DNA of 64,000 nt from JABGPL01 sp964387885 (GTDB lineage: Bacteria > Electryoneota > AABM5-125-24 > Hatepunaeales > Hatepunaeaceae), in contig CAYLYZ010000016.1 in NCBI GenBank assembly GCA_964387885.1, positions 4,651 to 68,650 on the forward strand, in the 5' to 3' direction. The position numbers and the translations under genes were made by a program. The notes under the pieces were generated by a model. The model searched no databases. It saw only the letters and a program-made list of their open reading frames with translations, and was not told the DNA's origin. This document shows, piece after piece, positions 61,838-64,000 of this stretch. Position 1 is the first letter of the stretch, and every line of letters starts with the position of its first letter.

Positions 61838-62554
61838 ATGCGAGAAACAACCGTAAGGGGAGATAGAAATAGGGAACTATTGAGTCAGACAGTTCGCGGA
61901 ATTATTTTCGATTGTGATGGTGTCTTGGTAATGAACACTAATGAAATCTACGATGAGGCTTTAACGTTAGCAGTTAGATCCTTTAAAAGCGAGTTTTCAG
62001 ATATAGAACTTAAAGATTTGAAGTCTTCAACACGAGGTAAAACATTCCACTACCAATTAGAGAAAATCCTTGGGATCAGACATCCGCATCTTGGTGATGC
62101 TGTTCAGCAATATGAAAAATATCTCCATTCGGATAACATATTTAACCGAATTTCTTTATTAGAAGGAACTGATCAAGTATTAATGACACTTAAGCACGAA
62201 GGTTACGTTTTAGCTATGGCAACAGGGATGAATCCATCATTACTTACTCGACTTTTTCGAGAAAAAATCTTACCTAATGATATTTTTGAACATATTGGAA
62301 GTATTCACGATATTTCTAATCCAGAACTACAAAAACCTCATCCTAAAATCTTGTTGGATTTGTTATCATCATTAAAACTCTCACCAGAACAAGTTGCTTA
62401 CATAGGAGATACAGAGGATGATATCATTATGGCAAGACGGAGTCGAATATTCTCAATTGCGGTACTTACCGGACGACTCAATGAGTCACATGCCAAGACC
62501 ATTGGTGCTGATTTAATTCTTACTTCAGTATTGGAATTACCAAAATGGATTTGA
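61838..62554 (+). CDS. HAD-superfamily (subclass IA) phosphatase
   Basis: A 238-residue HAD hydrolase of the phosphoglycolate/beta-phosphoglucomutase style. Motif I GIIFDCDGVLV, motif II LAMATGMNP, motif III Lys in ELQKPHPKILLD and motif IV YIGDTEDDIIMAR are intact, with a helical cap between I and II. The next gene encodes a SIS-domain protein and overlaps by 10 bases, so the pair probably handles a sugar phosphate. GGAG seven bases upstream favours the ATG at 61838 over an in-frame ATG at 61811. A+T-rich, suggesting transfer with the genes that follow. Confidence 0.85.
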   Translation: MRETTVRGDRNRELLSQTVRGIIFDCDGVLVMNTNEIYDEALTLAVRSFKSEFSDIELKDLKSSTRGKTFHYQLEKILGIRHPHLGDAVQQYEKYLHSDNIFNRISLLEGTDQVLMTLKHEGYVLAMATGMNPSLLTRLFREKILPNDIFEHIGSIHDISNPELQKPHPKILLDLLSSLKLSPEQVAYIGDTEDDIIMARRSRIFSIAVLTGRLNESHAKTIGADLILTSVLELPKWI

Positions 62555-63624
62555 ATGACTGTAATCGATCTCTAAATGGTTATCTCTCTGAGTTATCGTG
62601 TGTCCCACAAGCTCTTGAGCGGTTATGTCGATATTGTGAGAATGATGGAGAACCTTTATTCAAAGACGTTGCGAGTCAAATCAGGATTTGTTCAGATATA
62701 TTTATCTTTGGAATGGCGAGCTCGCAATGGGCATCCCTTCCTCTGGCTCTCGGATTGGAACACATTGGAATGAATGTTCATTGGATGTCTGCCTACGATG
62801 GCCTTCAGATTCCTTTGGACAGATTTAGAAAATCCGCATTAGTAATGTTCATTTCTCAATCTGGAGAAACAATAGAGGTTGCAAAATTATTGCGGAGAAT
62901 AAAGGAAAATCAGAATAGACCTTTGGTTATAGCACTAACTAATTCTCCAACCAGTTTTTTGGCGTGTGAGGCAGATATTGTGGTTGATATTCTTGCTGGT
63001 TCTGAGTGTCATGCCCCCTCAAAGACGTATGTAAATTCAGTAGCAGCAATTTTTATTTTGTATTCGTTTGTAATTGACCGTGGTTCTGGGGAATCAATGA
63101 GAACGATCAATTTGTTGTTAAATATAGTCTTGAGTACAGCAAGTTCTCAAGTTTATTGGAAGGATTGGGGTAAAACTGTGACTAAGTCATGGTCTGAGGT
63201 TTGGGGTCCAATCCAATTTCTGGGAATGGGACCAAAAATGGCATCTGCGTGGCAAGCGTCACTGCTTTGCTCAGAGACTGCAAGGGAGTTTTCGGCAGTG
63301 GGAGATTGGGCAACCTTTCGACACGGATTTGAACCGCAAGTCACCCGCTTATATACCGCAATTGGATTCAAGACAATTCAATCAGAAAGTGAAGTGTGGG
63401 TCACAACAACTCGAACTTTCCGTGATTGCGGAGGTCAGATATTCATTACTCCTGATTTGATTGATCAAACTGTGCATGAACTTTGCAAACGTGCCAGTTT
63501 TAACTATGATATGGTATCGACAGTCTGGGAAACACTTCCAATTCACTATTTTTGCATCAATCTAGCTCGAATTAAAGGACTGGATCCAAGTCAGATAAAA
63601 CGGAAAGTAACTTTGGAATTGTAA
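62545..63624 (+). CDS. double-SIS-domain sugar isomerase/deaminase-like protein
   Basis: A 359-residue protein with two SIS domains like the isomerase half of GlmS or AgaS. First SIS: IFIFGMASSQWASLPLAL (sugar-phosphate loop) and VMFISQSGETIEVAKLLRRI, then ALTNSPTSFLACEADIVVDILAGSECHAPSKTYVNSV, which resembles the GlmS AGPEIGVASTK segment. Second SIS: QFLGMGPKMASAWQASLLCSETAREFSA and ATFRHGFEPQVT, like the conserved HGP region. There is no glutamine amidotransferase domain, so it would use ammonia or act as an isomerase/deaminase. It lies between a HAD phosphatase (10-base overlap) and a DUF4062 gene (27-base gap). Confidence 0.85.
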   Translation: MDLNDCNRSLNGYLSELSCVPQALERLCRYCENDGEPLFKDVASQIRICSDIFIFGMASSQWASLPLALGLEHIGMNVHWMSAYDGLQIPLDRFRKSALVMFISQSGETIEVAKLLRRIKENQNRPLVIALTNSPTSFLACEADIVVDILAGSECHAPSKTYVNSVAAIFILYSFVIDRGSGESMRTINLLLNIVLSTASSQVYWKDWGKTVTKSWSEVWGPIQFLGMGPKMASAWQASLLCSETAREFSAVGDWATFRHGFEPQVTRLYTAIGFKTIQSESEVWVTTTRTFRDCGGQIFITPDLIDQTVHELCKRASFNYDMVSTVWETLPIHYFCINLARIKGLDPSQIKRKVTLEL

Positions 63625-63651
63625 TAGCTACCATTAAGGTTAGGAATAAAC

Positions 63652-64000
63652 ATGAGTAAAATTAAAGTATTTGTAAGTTCTACAGTAAGAGACTTAGGTC
63701 AGGAGCGGTCTATAGTAAAGGAAGTATTAGAAAACTCTGGTGTTGAGTCCTTTCTTAGTGAAGAGGCATCTTCAACCGCAAGTTCTCCCAGAGATGTTTG
63801 TTTAGATCAAATTAATGAGTGTGATATCTTTATCTTGATAATTGGAGAGCGATATGGGTATGTTCCTGAATCTGACTCTACTCCTGGTTCTCCTTATGAT
63901 GGGAAGATATCTGTGACCGAGGGTGAATTCCTTAAAGCTCGTGAGTTGCTCAAACCTATTTTGGTTTTTGTAAAAGATACTCAAAGGGAGCATGAGGAAA
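63652..64000 (+). CDS. DUF4062-domain protein, N-terminal part only
   Basis: The gene runs off the window after 116 codons with no stop. IKVFVSSTVRDLGQERSIVKEVLENSGVESFLSEEASST, CLDQINECDIFILIIGERYGYVP and SVTEGEFLKARELLKPILVFVK are the full DUF4062 pattern, a Rossmann-like domain related in shape to TIR/SEFIR effectors. DUF4062 usually sits at the N-terminus of large NACHT, TPR or AAA proteins of conflict systems. What follows here cannot be seen. The start codon lies 27 bases after the SIS gene, preceded by AGGAATAAAC. Confidence 0.8.
   Translation, partial: MSKIKVFVSSTVRDLGQERSIVKEVLENSGVESFLSEEASSTASSPRDVCLDQINECDIFILIIGERYGYVPESDSTPGSPYDGKISVTEGEFLKARELLKPILVFVKDTQREHEE

Overview
The window is a bacterial chromosome segment with densely packed genes on both strands, no rRNA, no CRISPR array and no prophage. 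Six secreted proteins end in a Por/T9SS-type C-terminal domain (a PNPFN-like start and a basic end such as KVVLIR). There is also an O-antigen ligase and an ADP-heptose-type glycosyltransferase, a mitochondrial-like citrate synthase, and many short dispersed palindromes. Together these suggest a Gram-negative member of the FCB group, probably an uncultured candidate phylum (Zixibacteria/KSB1/Electryoneota-like). That placement is inference from gene style and not a phylogenetic result.

Layout. 0-10 kb: end of a DinB-like gene, an ATPase plus PIN-like nuclease pair, a GlmL/MutL-family ATPase, a cupin lipoprotein, Nif3, an enoyl-CoA hydratase, a Nudix hydrolase, trpS and a BatA-like protein. 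10-23 kb: an XRE regulator with two paralogous membrane proteins, an acyl-CoA dehydrogenase, hflX, a repeat-filled intergenic stretch, a GNAT acetyltransferase, a large KAP NTPase fused to a degenerate metallophosphatase, a YecA-like SEC-C protein and a VCBS protein broken by an in-frame TGA. 23-36 kb: a BlaI/BlaR-like pair, secreted proteins, a polyferredoxin, a subtilisin, tRNA-Met, a glycosyltransferase, an AAA ATPase plus TOPRIM pair resembling PARIS/OLD modules, and a DUF2007 protein. 36-50 kb: a structured intergenic RNA candidate, surface polysaccharide genes, glnS, secreted proteins including a GH30 hydrolase, citrate synthase, an ABC exporter and lysine 6-aminotransferase. 50-64 kb: a REP-associated tyrosine transposase (RAYT) with REP hairpins inside and around it, a VCBS protein, a VWA lipoprotein, tRNA-Lys, two TerB-like paralogues, a HAD phosphatase, a class A penicillin-binding protein, and a HAD-SIS-DUF4062 cluster cut by the window end.

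How it fits together. Most genes are housekeeping, cell envelope or catabolism; LAT, the glutaryl-CoA dehydrogenase-like enzyme and the dienoyl-CoA hydratase could feed lysine or aromatic degradation. Four AT-rich accessory modules sit between them and are the best candidates for defence or conflict systems: ATPase-PIN (162-1918), metallophosphatase-KAP (16888-20241), AAA-TOPRIM (33991-35684) and HAD-SIS-DUF4062 (61838-64000). The most unusual is ATPase-PIN. The PIN gene has no ATG, GTG or TTG start covering its first catalytic Asp, and its frame is entered exactly by a -1 slip on an A AAA AAG heptamer near the end of the ATPase gene.

The intergenic space holds at least three families of short palindromes. 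One family has the GTAG-plus-hairpin form of classical REPs, lies mostly just after stop codons, and surrounds and invades the RAYT gene.
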